Shown here: positions 44,801 to 55,834 of the stretch, in pieces | Position numbering within the stretch: the first letter of the stretch is position 1 | Layout: each line of letters starts with the position of its first letter | Source of the DNA: Evernia prunastri | Taxonomy: Eukaryota; Ascomycota; Lecanoromycetes; Lecanorales; Parmeliaceae | NCBI GenBank assembly: GCA_003184365.1 | Contig: NKYR01000100.1 | Span: forward strand, 62,001-126,000 | Direction of reading: 5' to 3' | Length of the DNA stretch: 64,000 nucleotides | The notes under the pieces: model-generated | Databases searched by the model: none | The model's input: only the letters and a program-made list of their open reading frames with translations | Told to the model about the DNA's origin: nothing | Made by a program: the position numbers and the translations under genes

Positions 44801-45422
44801 GAAAAGCAATTAAAATTAATATTAAAGCAGGTGTAATAGTTCAGATCAGTTCGATCAAGGTACCATGACTTAAATATTTATGTGAAATTGGTGATTCTGT
44901 GTTGCTATAGTTTTTAACTATTGACACTAATAATCATCCTACTCCAAACAGTATTATAACTAGATAGAACAATATATTGTCATGTAGCTCTACTAAACCT
45001 TCCATTTGTGGTGTTGCACTATCCTGAAAGTAAATACCTCAAGGTCTAGGTGCATCACAGTGTAAATGTGCTGCAGTTAAAGAGTCTGTAATATTAGACG
45101 AATGTAAAAAGGTTAAAAAGTGTGTGTACAAATCAACCATAAGAAGACCAGAAAAAGGTAAAAAGGTTAAACTTATCCCTAGGAGAAATACACCAAATAA
45201 TGTATATATGCTATGCTTGAATACAAGTATGAGTGGTTCGAGGTTAATAATACGATTATTTCTTCTTTTATCTGAAGCAGGTGTATGTTCGTTTCCATCT
45301 TTGTCTGTCCAGCGTATAGGCAAACCTCAACCACCATCGCCTGGTCTTCCGTTTTTTCGATCAGTCTCTTCATCTTCTTTATCTTCTCATCATCAACCTG
45401 AAATGACTGTTGCATGTTCCAT
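41891..45422 (-). CDS. cox2: cox2, cytochrome c oxidase subunit II with N-terminal extension
   Basis: Carries the CuA centre of complex IV. Exon 1 is read best in the right contig (45422-44733) and exon 2 is 42283-41891, joined as VLAEG-HQWYWSYQYPDF. CuA ligands are in VIHSFACP, GQCSEICG and LHSSMP. Family sequence begins PRPWGIYFQDSATPQMEGL. Upstream of it the frame stays open back to an ATG at 45422, 8 nt after the cob stop, giving 360 residues, about 110 more than usual. The extension has three consecutive TGA Trp codons, a charged stretch and a hydrophobic segment (TLFGVFLLGISLTFLPFSG). An internal ATG at about 45139 (MVDLYTHFLTFLHSS) would give a more normal length. Left-contig exon 1 at 44307-43911 is overlap. 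Confidence 0.92.
42900..43690 (-). pseudogene. LAGLIDADG endonuclease of the cox2 intron, decayed
   Basis: A LAGLIDADG_2-type protein can be followed: RFRIGPHNEEVISVLISLFL, then HKDYLFWLYEFYYKRGYCSN, NTFTFRSFNWIYKLFYKK, LTPLALAIWIMDEGGWAKPG and a C-terminal part to about 42900. The first motif is damaged (GD replaced by AN) and followed by two in-frame TAA codons, another stop lies after VLKLRK, and a frameshift follows. Between FYKK and KTVSVKLEQY an in-frame GGTACA repeat codes about eight Gly-Thr pairs (43188-43235). A family A hairpin is also in frame (43316-43350, SDASSFHQKREE). Confidence 0.8.
43188..43235. repeat. GGTACA hexanucleotide repeat
   Basis: About eight units (plus strand TGTACC), in frame within the cox2 intron endonuclease relic. 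Confidence 0.95.
43487..45128. repeat. Unmerged contig overlap at n 44308
   Basis: Bases 43487-44307 (821 bp) repeat as 44309 to about 45128, duplicating cox2 exon 1 and part of its intron. Confidence 0.9.
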
Positions 45423-45430
45423 AGAGTAAA

Positions 45431-48400
45431 TTATATTTTTTTACTATCTATTTCAATCAATGTATTTTCAAGTAAACTAATTAAAGGAACTATGATTAAG
45501 AAATGTGCAAAATAAATAACTGTAGATATTTGTCCAAATTCTATAAATGGAGATTCCACGTGTTTAGCACCTAATTCCATTAATATTAAAAAGTTACCAA
45601 CAAATATAAAAAAAGCTGCTTTGCTTAAAGGTTTAAATTGTATACCTCTTGATCTAGAAAGATCAGTGAAAGGCATAACTAATAAAATTAATATAGCAGA
45701 AAACATAGCAATAACACCTAATAATTTGTTAGGTATAGATCTAAGTATAGCATAAAAGGGTAAGAGATATCACTCCGGAACTCAAAACTTTGTTAATATA
45801 AGGATTTTATACCATTATTACCATCTGTCTCTAAATGGTTCAGACTATGTCATCATCCCTTTTTATACAAAAAGCAAGATGTAGGGCTTTCGTGGAAGGA
45901 TTATTGTTAAAGTGCCTCACCTTCTAGTCGTTGAACGTTTTTGTTACTAAATATTAAGCAAACTTAATATAGATTTGTAATACTACTTTGTAACAAACTT
46001 CGCTGCATATTCACTCAGACTGTTTTAATAACACAGGACCAATATGTTTATGCATTTAACCCTATTTTACTAAAATATTTCGAGATTAGGCGACAGTTCT
46101 AATATTTTATGATTAACATATATCGAATAGCCAATGTATTGCGTAAAGTAAATAAGATTGCAATACGTTAAGATAAATTAATTGTATACTAAATATTTAT
46201 TATCAGCGAAGCAGCGAAGCAGTTTAGCTATTAATAAATACTAATGGTGTTGCATGCTCCGTCTACACAGAAGTGTATATATCTATATAGCCATAAGCTG
46301 GCAATAATACCAATTTAAAATCCTTTATGTGCAAGCCATTTTTTCAATTGATCATCTCTATAAAAAATAGCTGCTTTAAATGCTTCTTTTTTTGAATCAT
46401 TATAGGTTTTAAAGAAAAAATATTTAGTTTTGGGTTTTATATTGAGAGCCACAGGCAAGTTTACAGCTCAGGCTCTATTTTTAGAAATACAGATATAAAA
46501 ATCATTTATAGGTTTTTTTCTTTCATTATATATTTCATCTAATCTTTTAGCTCAATAATAAAAGCTATGCTTAAAGTTATTATCAGGTTTATTATATAAT
46601 AGACGTAATAAAGCTATTTGACTTTCTTTTCAGTGTCTTGCAGCAATAGAAACTATAACTAATGAATTAATAATTAAATTAATCTGTTCTTTTTTTCAGA
46701 AAAAAAATCTCTATGTTGTATAATAATATTTATAAATTTACGTATATTTACTTTATCCTCAATAGTCAAAACAATATGATTAGAATCATTACTTTTATTA
46801 TATAGGGAAATTTCTACTTTAACATCTAATTTATTCAAATATGCAACAATATCCTTAAATAAACTGCTATTATCCAAGGTATCTTTTTGCTCTAGCCGTA
46901 TTACAGGTATAAACCATATACCTTTTTTTGTATCTCTAATTTTGATAGTAAAGTTACCATCTCCGAGTAGAAATCCTAGTATAAATAATATGCCTAATGG
47001 TTTATTATTCCTATATGCTTTTATTTGATTAAGGTCTGTGTCTATGTCTGTGTGTGTGTCTGTGTCTGTGTCACCTATNCAGAAGTGTATATATCTATAT
47101 AGCCATAAGCTGGCAATAATACCAATTTAAAATCCTTTATGTGCAAGCCATTTTTTTAATTGATCATCTCTATAAAAAATAGCTGCTTTAAATGCTTCTT
47201 TTTTTGAATCATTATAGGTTTTAAAGAAAAAATATTTAGTTTTGGGTTTTATATTGAGAGCCACAGGCAAGTTTACAGCTCAGGCTCTATTTTTAGAAAT
47301 ACAGATATAAAAATCATTTATAGGTTTTTTTCTTTCATTATATATTTCATCTAATCTTTTAGCTCAATAATAAAAGCTATGCTTAAAGTTATTATCAGGT
47401 TTATTATATAATAGACGTAATAAAGCTATTTGACTTTCTTTTCAGTGTCTTGCAGCAATAGAAACTATAACTAATGAATTAATAATTAAATTAATCTGTT
47501 CTTTTTTTCAGAAAAAAAAATCTCTATGTTGTATAATAATATTTATAAATTTACGTATATTTACTTTATCCTCAATAGTCAAAACAATATGATTAGAATC
47601 ATTACTTTTATTATATAGGGAAATTTCTACTTTAACATCTAATTTATTCAAATATGCAACAATATCCTTAAATAAACTGCTATTATCCAAGGTATCTTTT
47701 TGCTCTAGCCGTATTACAGGTATAAACCATATACCTTTTTTGTATCTCTAATTTTGATAGTAAAGTTACCATCTCCGAGTAGAAATCCTAGTATAAATAA
47801 TATGCCTAATGGTTTATTATTCCTATATGCTTTTATTTGATTAAGGTCTGTGTCTATGTCTGTGTGTGTGTCTGTGTCTGTGTCACCTATGACTGCACAT
47901 ATTTTATCCTTAAGGTTTATCTTTTTAGCTGGCAGGTTAACCAAACTATAGGCTAAGTTTATAATTTTAACCTGGATAACCTTTGATATATAGGTTTTTT
48001 ATTTAGATGGTATATTTCATTGAGTTTTATTAAACCCTTGTACTTATCACCATAAACTAAGTGTAAATAGGGAATTAATTTGTTAATGATAAAATCTCAA
48101 TCCCTACTTAGTAGTCTAATATGAAAAAACTTGGAGGATTCATTTACAGATACAGCAAATTTTAAACTTTTATCTAAAGTTAACCATAAAAAAATAAAAA
48201 ATTCTAAACTAGAATCACTTGCGTTTTGACTAATGTATACAGTAGGACGAAAAGTAGTAGTATTAACATTAGGGAAATAGCCTCCAACATGTCCCTCAGC
48301 TTGAAACACACCGTTAACTAATACTCTAAAATCCTTAAAAAATTTTGCATCTTTTAGACCCTTGTTGTTGATAATAGTTTTCTTAATAGAATCTATTAAA

Positions 48401-51111
48401 TTAAGTAGTTGTGATTTTGTAATTTCTTGCTTTTGATTATTGATCGTAATAAAACCTTTTTCACTTATATTTATCTTTTCTTTATCATCTGATAAATTGT
48501 TTTCATTATTATATTTAGCCAAATTAAATTTATCTTCCATCATTAGTTTCACACTATAATTTTTTATAGCGTGATATACATATGCTTTTCATATGTTTGC
48601 TCTGCCATACCAAATATCATAGGTAAGCAAGCAACACAAAATATTTGTTTTCATCGCAGGAGGAGTTTGCATTGGATTAGCCATTACATAGTTTTCACTG
48701 TCTCCTAAAAGGTTTGGCATAAAAAATACAAACATAGACAGTATTAAAATAANACCCATCAGTGACCCAGTCTGTCGCGGTCATTATAATAACCGACGAT
48801 CTCTAACATGATAATATAGCCGGTTATATAGTTAACTTTACACTATATACCAATATTAAAAGTTCTTTGATCGTACCACCAATATCGCCTGAGAAATAAA
48901 TATATTTCTTAAATAACCCTGTCGGGCTATTCCACTTTAATTTTTATTTTTTTTTATAAAATTGCATAAAAATTTGTACTAATGGGACTATGGTTTAAAT
49001 TAAATAACTATTAAATGATCAACAATTAAATTTGTAGAAAAAGAGCAATTAAATAAACAATTCAGGTTAATATGTAATTTTATCTGCTTCGCTGGTTAAA
49101 AATTTAACAATTAAACGTTTTTTTAGTATTTTTTTTAGGTGTGTTCATAGCTCTTCATATAGTTTTTACACTACAGCTTAACGATTCAGCTCCTGCCGTA
49201 ATACTAGGGTATTCACCATATACCGTTCTATCTAAATTGTACAGTATTATGGGTTTAGAAGATTTTGCCTTGTTAACTAAGCTTTTTTTGGAGTATACAG
49301 GCTTTTTACGAGTTAAAGCAGCTGCTTTAGTATTTGCCCTGTGTGGAGGTGGTGGCGGAGCCAACTCACTCATTATTTTACCTCTATTTAAATCACCTAT
49401 TATTAAACGGCGTTCTGGACTATAGTTTTCTACCATTTTTATTCTGGTTATTTCGGAGTGCTTATAGCCAAAAGTGTTTCCAGCTTCAGTCACTATATTA
49501 TAATCAGGTAATAAANAACCGACGATCTCTAACATGATAATATAGCCGGTTATATAGTTAACTTTACACTATATACCAATATTAAAAGTTCTTTGATCGT
49601 ACCACCAATATCGCCTAAGAAATAAATATATTTCTTAAATAACCCTGTCGGGCTATTCCACTTTAATTTTTATTTTTTTTTATAAAATTGCATAAAAATT
49701 TGTACTAATGGGACTATGGTTTAAATTAAATAACTATTAAATGAACAACAATTAAATTTGTAGAAAAAGAGCAATTAAATAAACAATTCAGGTTAATATG
49801 TAATTTTATCTGCTTCGCTGGTTAAAAATTTAACAATTAAACGTTTTTTTAGTATTTTTTTTAGGTGTGTTCATAGCTCTCCATATAGTTTTTACACTAC
49901 AGCTTAACGATTCAGCTCCTGCCGTAATACTAGGGTATTCACCATATACCGTTCTATCTAAATTGTACAGTATTATGGGTTTAGAAGATTTTGCCTTGTT
50001 AACTAAGCTTTTTTTGGAGTATACAGGCTTTTTACGAGTTAAAGCAGCTGCTTTAGTATTTGCCCTGTGTGGAGGTGGTGGCGGAGCCAACTCACTCATT
50101 ATTTTACCTCTATTTAAATCACCTATTATTAAACGGCGTTCTGGACTATAGTTTTCTACCATTTTTATTCTGGTTATTTCGGAGTGCTTATAGCCAAAAG
50201 TGTTTCCAGCTTCAGTCACTATATTATAATCAGGTAATAAAGATTTCAAATAAGAATCCTTTAAGTTTAGCAGTTCCTTATTGTTTTCTTTAGTAACAAC
50301 TTTAGGAAATACATGTAATAACATAAAAGCAAAATTGTTTATCCCATACTTTTTTACTGCAGCTTTTACTATCTTGCTTCCAGTAAAATTAAATAGATGC
50401 TTGCGAAATCTAGCGTTGAATTTGTTTGTGGAAGCAGATCCTACGTAACAGCTTAAGTTAATTTTATTTAAAATTAGATATACACCGGCTATGTTGTTAG
50501 TTTAACACTTTATTTTGAGTTGACTTTTCATTTAAACTTTCATAAACGTGTACAGGTTTAAGGTTATACCCATTCAGAAAATCTGTAACATCTTTATAAT
50601 ACTCTTGTGGANAATTAAATAAACAATTCAGGTTAATATGTAATTTTATCTGCTTCGCTGGTTAAAAATTTAACAATTAAACGTTTTTTTAGTATTTTTT
50701 TTTAGGTGTGTTCATAGCTCTTCATATAGTTTTTACACTACAGCTTAACGATTCAGCTCCTGCCGTAATACTAGGGTATTCACCANGAGCTTTGTATGAC
50801 CCGTAGTATAATCCTCTACCTATGTGTAAATAAACTATAAAGAAGAACGCAGATGCTGTGTTTGAATGTAAATACCTTAGTAATCATCCATTGTTTACAT
50901 CACGCATTATATGTTCTACTGAGTTAAATGCTTCTAAAACATTAGCATTATAGTGCATTGCTAGAGTTACCCCTGTAATTATTTGTATTACTAAACAAAA
51001 GGCTAATAGTGAACCAAAATTTCATAAGAAACTTATGTTTGATGGTTGTGGAGAGTCTATTACGTATGAATTAACCAACTTTAATAAGGGATGACTTTTA
51101 AAGATTCTCAT
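45431..51111 (-). CDS. cob: cob, cytochrome b (middle exons missing)
   Basis: Membrane core of complex III. Exon 1 (51111-50787) reads MRIFKSHPLLKLVNSYVIDS, GSLLAFCLVIQIITGVTLA, SVEHIMRDVNNGWLLRYLHS and ends HIGRGLYYGSYKAP at an n. A late exon piece (48752 to about 48658) reads FFMPNLLGDSENYVMANP and TPPA; the last exon (about 45782-45431) reads VPEWYLLPFYA, PLSKAAFFIFVGNFLILMEL and VIYFAHFLIIVPLIS. The region between exon 1 and FFMPNLL, about 200 codons with two haem-ligand His residues, is absent: the n at 48753 and 50786 have no overlap and hide a gap. cox2 starts 8 nt after the stop. Confidence 0.93.
45783..48657 (-). other. Group I intron in cob (before VPEWYLLPFY)
   Basis: Junction within TPPAIVPEW: the 5' exon ends CCTCCTGCGAT and the 3' exon starts AGTTCCGGAG after an intron-final G. 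Core elements are seen on the plus strand as CTAGTCGTTGAACG (45934) and GGTTCAGACTATGTC (45838), the R and S segments of the group I core. Length is inflated by the overlap at n 47079. Confidence 0.85.
46268..47890. repeat. Unmerged contig overlap at n 47079
   Basis: Bases 46268-47078 (811 bp) repeat as 47080-47890. The left contig ends inside the GACACA repeat region. Confidence 0.9.
46317..48660 (-). CDS. LAGLIDADG endonuclease/maturase of the cob intron (frame-broken, partly doubled)
   Basis: The frame is fused to the upstream exon and continues through the intron with TGA as Trp. The two LAGLIDADG helices are GVFQAEGHVGGYF and LGFLLGDGNFTIKI. A missing A near 47967 shifts the frame after LSRLKL; the other frame continues IINLAYSLVNLPAKKINLKD. 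Just before motif 2 an in-frame GACACA repeat codes Thr-Asp units (47850-47889). The two contig copies differ at a homopolymer before motif-2 downstream sequence: seven T at 46923 keeps the frame, six T at about 47740 breaks it. The C-terminus ends KKWLAHKGF near 46317. Probably a real gene with sequencing indels; activity cannot be judged. Confidence 0.8.
48791..50785. repeat. Unmerged contig overlaps at n 49516 and n 50612
   Basis: Bases 48791-49515 repeat as 49517-50241. The 173-bp piece 50613-50785 repeats 49773 to about 49945. The n at 50786 then jumps to cob exon 1 with no overlap. Confidence 0.88.
49830..50611 (-). CDS. GIY-YIG endonuclease of a cob intron (frameshifted N-terminus)
   Basis: The domain begins IAGVYLILNKINLSCYVGSA, with KFNARFRKHL carrying the catalytic Arg, then VKKYGINNFAFMLLHVFPK and LLPDYNIVTEAGNTFGYKHS. 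The C-terminus has a NUMOD-type segment (GEYPSITAGAESLSCSVKTI). N-terminal residues (FLNGYNLKPVHVYESLNEKS) are in a different frame, with one frameshift just before the GIY motif. A proline run (APPPPPHR) is coded by GGTGGTGGCGGAGCC-type sequence that also occurs near 32010. Partial copy at 49155-49515 is overlap. Confidence 0.78.
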
Positions 51112-51244
51112 TTTAATTTTATATATGTGTTATAGTTATATATTTAAAAGTAATAAAGCAAAATTGGTAAGTCTGTTATAAATACTTTTTGTTAGTTGCT
51201 TGCTAATGCTCAACTTCTTTTCAAAGAAAAGATGAAAAGAAGAG

Positions 51245-52379
51245 AAAAGATGAGCAAGGAGTTGAGCATTATATAAGCGACTTTATAAGTGTTTTAATAA
51301 ATTTGTAGTAAATTATGATTATAGCGTATATATAAAAATTGTTTACCATTTTAATATACGGGTAAAAATAAAAAATCTTTTTGCTGACTTACGACTTGGC
51401 GTTTGATCGATCTACATTCGTAGTAGATAAGAAGATCTAGTCGAACTATCTTTAGATCTCTCAATTTGCTTAACTATAGCTCAATTAAAATCACATGTAT
51501 TCATAGAATAAAGGGGTTTTAAACCGTAATGGTTTAAAACCGAGGATTAAATCAGACCTCACATCTTAAGGGTCGGTCTGACCTAAAGCGAATCTTCAGT
51601 ATAGAAAGAAGAATGATTTACGCTCCATTGCTATGCATTGCTATGTATAGGGCTGTTTTAAAGGAAGAAAATGATAAAGTTGGTTTTATCCAACAGACTC
51701 TGATGCCACAGTATCATGAGCTTCGCCAAGACCGAATTGAAGATTAACTTGAGTCATAGTAACTATCTTTTTGTTTATAAAAAACAAAAGGCTTACTATA
51801 TGTAGTATCTTNAAAAGATGAGCAAGGAGTTGAGCATTATATAAGCGACTTTATAAGTGTTTTAATAAATTTGTAGTAAATTATGATTATAGCGTATATA
51901 TAAAAATTGTTTACCATTTTAATATACGGGTAAAAATAAAAAATCTTTTTGCTGACTTACGACTTGGCGTTTGATCGATCTACATTCGTAGTAGATAAGA
52001 AGATCTAGTCGAACTATCTTTAGATCTCTCAATTTGCTTAACTATAGCTCAATTAAAATCACATGTATTCATAGAATAAAGGGGTTTTAAACCGTAATGG
52101 TTTAAAACCGAGGATTAAATCAGACCTCACATCTTAAGGGTCGGTCTGACCTAAAGCGAATCTTCAGTATAGAAAGAAGAATGATTTACGCTTCATTGCT
52201 ATGCATTGCTATGTATAGGGCTGTTTTAAAGGAAGAAAATGATAAAGTTGGTTTTATCCAACAGACTCTGATGCCACAGTATCATGAGCTTCGCCAAGAC
52301 CGAATTGAAGATTAACTTGAGTCATAGTAACTATCTTTTTGTTTATAAAAACGAAAGGCTTACTATATGTAGTATCTTA
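51245..52379. repeat. Unmerged contig overlap at n 51812
   Basis: Bases 51245-51811 (567 bp) repeat as 51813-52379. Confidence 0.9.
51361..51790. other. Hairpin-rich non-coding leader upstream of cob
   Basis: Several paired segments are visible, for example GGTTTTAAACC/GGTTTAAAACC (about 51515-51541) and TCAGACC/GGTCTGA (51552-51581), plus CGACTAG-like sequence on the minus strand. It could be a decayed group I intron or an unannotated structured RNA. I find neither a convincing coding frame nor a full RNase P core. Confidence 0.35.
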
Positions 52380-52462
52380 CACCTACACCTATGTAGTAGC
52401 TTAACGACACATAGCATCAGCATTTTTTATACCAAACTTTAAGGTTATAAACTATAAAGAAG

Positions 52463-52756
52463 TTAGCAAGTATTGTTATATATTATTGTAATTATCCTTA
52501 TGGGAATAGTTTAGGAAAATGGCCAATTAGTAAAACTTGTTGTTTTATATTAGAATATGCTTCAACTATAATAAAGGCTAAAAGAGTTAATAGTAACAGG
52601 CTAACAGAAAACGACTTTATAAAATTATATCAAGGTAAGTCTATAGATACTTTTAGAACAGAATCAACTATAAACTATCAACAAGCTTATGTTAATATAA
52701 GCAATATAGAAGATATTACACTAGACTGAAACTTTTCTAGAAAAGGCTGTTACTAA
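52463..52756 (+). pseudogene. Plus-strand open frame fragment, unknown
   Basis: About 95 codons open on the plus strand with TGA as Trp and no ATG start, including YGNSLGKWPISKTCCFILEY and RLTENDFIKLYQGKSIDTF. Orientation is opposite to the neighbouring genes, like the polymerase-like frame at 28.7 kb. I do not recognise it. Confidence 0.35.
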
Positions 52757-52912
52757 ATTAGTATCTAAAAATAACTATAGTCAGATAGTGTTTTAAAGTT
52801 CTGTTTTTTCAATAAAGTTTTGTTAATACCAAGTATACACCTTTTACTAGCTATTGTGTATGTGGTGTTTTAGCTTTTTAAACAATCTTTAGTTTTCTTA
52901 TTATTTTTATCN

Positions 52913-53539
52913 TGCGCAAGCAACTAAACCCAGAACGAAAACAATAGTAAAATTATTCATGCTTAATAATGGTCAATTGGCATGTATTTCTATCAAGAGT
53001 TTATTTTATTTTTGTAATTATAATAAAGTTTTGTTACAACTTATGNACTTATGTTATCACAAGGGTTATTTATCCCTTGTATCCAGCTTTCACAAGATGG
53101 TTCAGACTATTTCATCATTTTTATTTGCTTTCTATATTGAGGGAGGGGTCGCCATAATTGTAAAAAAAAAATTAGATGCGATACATTTGTTTTATAGATA
53201 AGCNGATGAGCAAAGAAGTATAGCAATGCTTCGCATGCGATGCGCAAGCAAGCGATGCGCAAGCAACTAAACCCAGAACGAAAACAATAGTAAAATTATT
53301 CATGCTTAATAATGGTCAATTGGCATGTATTTCTATCAAGAGTTTATTTTATTTTTGTAATTATAATAAAGTTTTGTTACAACTTATGTTATCACAAGGG
53401 TTATTTATCCCTTGTATCCAGCTTTCACAAGATGGTTCAGACTATTTCATCATTTTTATTTGCTTTCTATATTGAGGGAGGGGTCGCCATAATTGTAAAA
53501 AAAAAAATTAGATGCGATACATTTGTTTTATAGATAAGC
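52913..53539. repeat. Short redundant contigs (n 52912, 53046, 53204)
   Basis: Pieces 52913-53045 and 53047-53203 together repeat 53255-53539. The stretch carries GGTTCAGACTATTTCATC, close to the group I core segment at 45838, so it is probably intron sequence. Confidence 0.8.
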
Positions 53540-53546
53540 CAACTAT

Positions 53547-53820
53547 TTAACTGCTACTACTTACCCATCCTTTTAGACCAAAAGATCCAATACGTATTCT
53601 AGATTTTAATTTAGTATATTGTAAATTGGATTTTGCATAACCTCTTAGAAGAACTGCCGATAAACCTTTATAAGAAGAATCCATGTTTTTTATGTTACCT
53701 TTATACCTAAGTTTAAATAGAGATCTAGCGGCTGTATTACGTCTAGTTAATCTGCCCGCTACCTCTAACCTTATACCACTTACAGTTTTATTTCTAATAG
53801 ATTTTAAAATGGTGTTTACT
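53547..53820 (-). CDS. rps3: rps3, ribosomal protein S3, C-terminal part
   Basis: Small-subunit ribosomal protein, the only ribosomal protein normally kept in ascomycete mtDNA. The C-terminal 90 codons contain IRLEVAGRLTRRNTAARS, LFKLRYKGNIKN, GLSAVLLRGYAKSNLQYT and RIRIGSFGLKGWVSSSS, the diagnostic rps3 end. The gene is cut by an n at 53821. The frame on the other side (54003-53822, MKNFLMTYNTYKFLPLNNTL) may be its N-terminus, but the link is not proven. It is free-standing near cob, not inside rnl. Confidence 0.88.
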
Positions 53821-53821
53821 N

Positions 53822-54003
53822 CTAGTATTAAACACGTTTAACATGTCAGTAGAGCTATTATAAATATTAGTTAGACCTGATGTTTCACTTTTTAATGCAA
53901 GATATACAAGAAAATTAGGCTTGGGTATGTTGTTTATTGCATTCAGCGTATTGTTTAGAGGAAGGAATTTGTATGTGTTGTATGTCATTAGAAAATTTTT
54001 CAT
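53822..54003 (-). CDS. Possible rps3 N-terminal segment
   Basis: Sixty codons from an ATG at 54003 to the n at 53821. The composition (Asn, Ser, Leu rich) suits the poorly conserved N-terminus of fungal mitochondrial S3, and it directly precedes the rps3 C-terminal piece on the same strand. No conserved motif confirms it. Confidence 0.4.
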
Positions 54004-54465
54004 TAGTTGTATTATAATAAATAGAACTTTGTGGTTAGATAACCTCTTGTTCTTAACTTAACATTTAGCCCCATTTTACTTTTGTTAAATGCTCAATTTC
54101 ATCAACATGCTCTGCTTCGCATGCAATTTCATCAATTTCTCTTCTTCTTTTCAAAGAAAAGATGAATGAGAAAGTATGAGCAATACTAATAATAAAAATA
54201 GAGACATAAATATTAGGTATTTTTCATTAATTTTATTTAGATAAAATTAATCATTATACTTACAAAGAAAAGCATATCTTATGCAATGTTATTGTCTAGA
54301 AATAGATAAAAAATACTTACATTAAGGTATGGGTGCTTCGTGATGCTATACTTCTTGCTCATCCTTATCCTTAAAAGAAGAGAAAAGATAGCTAAATATA
54401 ATATAGAAAACATTTAAAAATGCTGAGCATGATTTAAAAGATATTGCTAGCAATGCTCACTTTCT

Positions 54466-54660
54466 AGTCGTTGAACGTTCCTACTTTTTATATAAATTAT
54501 ATAATGCTTAAGTAAGCTTCGCTTCAAATACACTTATTGTTTTAATAAGTCTTTCTTGAAATTTGCCCAGTTTTTACCAATGATATATTAAACATTGGGG
54601 ATTGGACTAACATTAATCCCGAATATACACCTTTTACAAAGTGTTGTGTAGGACACATAT
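54466..54660 (-). other. Group I intron 5' part in nad4
   Basis: Follows the short nad4 exon. The core R segment GAACGTTCAACGACTAGA is present (reverse complement at 54470-54487). A similar 5' intron sequence with the string GTATACACC-type (52833) suggests a related intron remnant nearby. Confidence 0.6.
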
Positions 54661-54670
54661 GTAGTGTTTT

Positions 54671-54771
54671 AGAAAAAATAATAAAATAACTAGCTAAAAC
54701 ACCCAACATAGGTAATCTTTCAAATGCTCCATATAGCGATAAGAATTCACCAACAAAGTTTAAAGTAAGAG
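54671..54771 (-). CDS. nad4: nad4 internal exon fragment
   Basis: Encodes LTLNFVGEFLSLYGAFERLP followed by MLGVLASYFIIFS, a conserved late part of NADH dehydrogenase subunit 4. Sequence on both sides does not continue the protein. On the right a family C/A repeat adjoins, on the left intron sequence begins. Part is repeated at 55951-56006 by contig overlap. Confidence 0.8.
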
Positions 54772-55159
54772 CATGCTAATGAAATTNTTTGTGGTTAGAT
54801 AACCTCTTGTTCTTAACTTAACATTTAGCCCCATTTTACTTTTGTTAAATGCTCAATTTCATCAACATGCTCTGCTTCGCATGCAATTTCATCAATTTCT
54901 CTTCTTCTTTTCAAAGAAAAGATGAATGAGAAAGTATGAGCAATACTAATAATAAAAATAGAGACATAAATATTAGGTATTTTTCATTAATTTTATTTAG
55001 ATAAAATTAATCATTATACTTACAAAGAAAAGCATATCTTATGCAATGTTATTGTCTAGAAATAGATAAAAAATACTTACATTAAGGTATGGGTGCTTTG
55101 TGATGCTATACTTCTTGCTCATCCTTATCCTTAAAAGAAGAGAAAAGATAGCTAAATAN

Positions 55160-55518
55160 TGTGATATGGATGTTCAGTTTGACAATAATGAAACAGGCAT
55201 TATTATCGTTGTAAGTAAAACAAAATATATAGATAAGCCATCCACTCCTAAATAAAAATTAAAATAGCTTATTTCGTGGTATTCTTGCACAAACTGAAAT
55301 TGGTTAGTACTAAAATCAAATAATGCAAAAATAATTAAAGAAACAAATAAAGTACATATAGATGTTTGTAAAGCAATATACTTAAGTTGTCTATCGCTTC
55401 AATCCGATACTGCATTAATATCAACGTCCGTAATTGTTATAGTTTTATTACGGTACATCTTTGTAGATATAAGAAACACACCTATTAAAGGTATAAATAA
55501 CAAAATAATTATTATCAT
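55160..55518 (-). CDS. nad4: nad4 N-terminal part
   Basis: Start of complex I subunit 4 from the ATG at 55518: a first membrane helix (IIIILLFIPLIGVFLIS), then SDRQLKYIALQTSICTLFVS and the diagnostic FNFYLGVDGLSIYFVLLTT, reaching LLSNWTSIS at the n at 55159. TGA is Trp twice. The following part of the gene is missing. Confidence 0.92.
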
Positions 55519-55612
55519 GAAAAAGAAAAAACTGAAATAAATTTACCACACAATCCGCTTTTTTATCTAATAAAACAGGTCATATATCATGTGTAGCTTA
55601 TATATTTTGTTA

Positions 55613-55641
<29 letters not shown>
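55613..55641. repeat. TTGC microsatellite
   Basis: Seven TTGC units upstream of nad4, followed by GAGCATCAC of the dispersed repeats. Confidence 0.92.
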
Positions 55642-55643
<2 letters not shown>

Positions 55644-55834
55644 AGCATCACATCTATACATAATAATGTTCTTCTAATAAAACCAAAATATGAATAGCCC
55701 TAGCATACATGAGACAATTACACGTGTATTTGGCTTTATATAACATGATCTACTATAAGATCCAATTTTTAAGTATATATAATATTACCACAGCAATCTA
55801 AACATCGTATTAGGAGCTAAAAGCTATAAATTGA

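Larger units (their letters stand above)
48754..50785 (-). other. Group I intron of cob with GIY-YIG gene (flanking exons missing)
   Basis: Plus-strand CAGTGACCCAGTCTGTCGC at 48760 is the reverse complement of a group I core segment also present in the cox2 intron. The intron is bounded by n at both ends, so its insertion site within cob cannot be read. Overlaps at n 49516 and n 50612 repeat large parts. Confidence 0.65.
54028..55158. repeat. Unmerged contig overlap at n 54787
   Basis: Bases 54028 to about 54398 repeat as 54788-55158. The right contig stops at n 55159 without reaching nad4. Confidence 0.85.

Noticed and set aside
43828..44868. Plus-strand open frames near cox2
   Set aside because: Antisense to cox2 exon 1 and repeated by contig overlap.
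45179..45415. 78-codon minus-strand frame MQQSFQVDDEK overlapping the cox2 start
   Set aside because: Appears only with the standard code in another frame; the cox2 frame with TGA as Trp covers the same bases and joins canonical cox2.
51700..51800. Mitochondrial RNase P RNA at 51.4-51.8 kb
   Set aside because: AAAAGGCTTA resembles part of one conserved region, but no matching 5' GAAAGTC segment that could pair with it was found.
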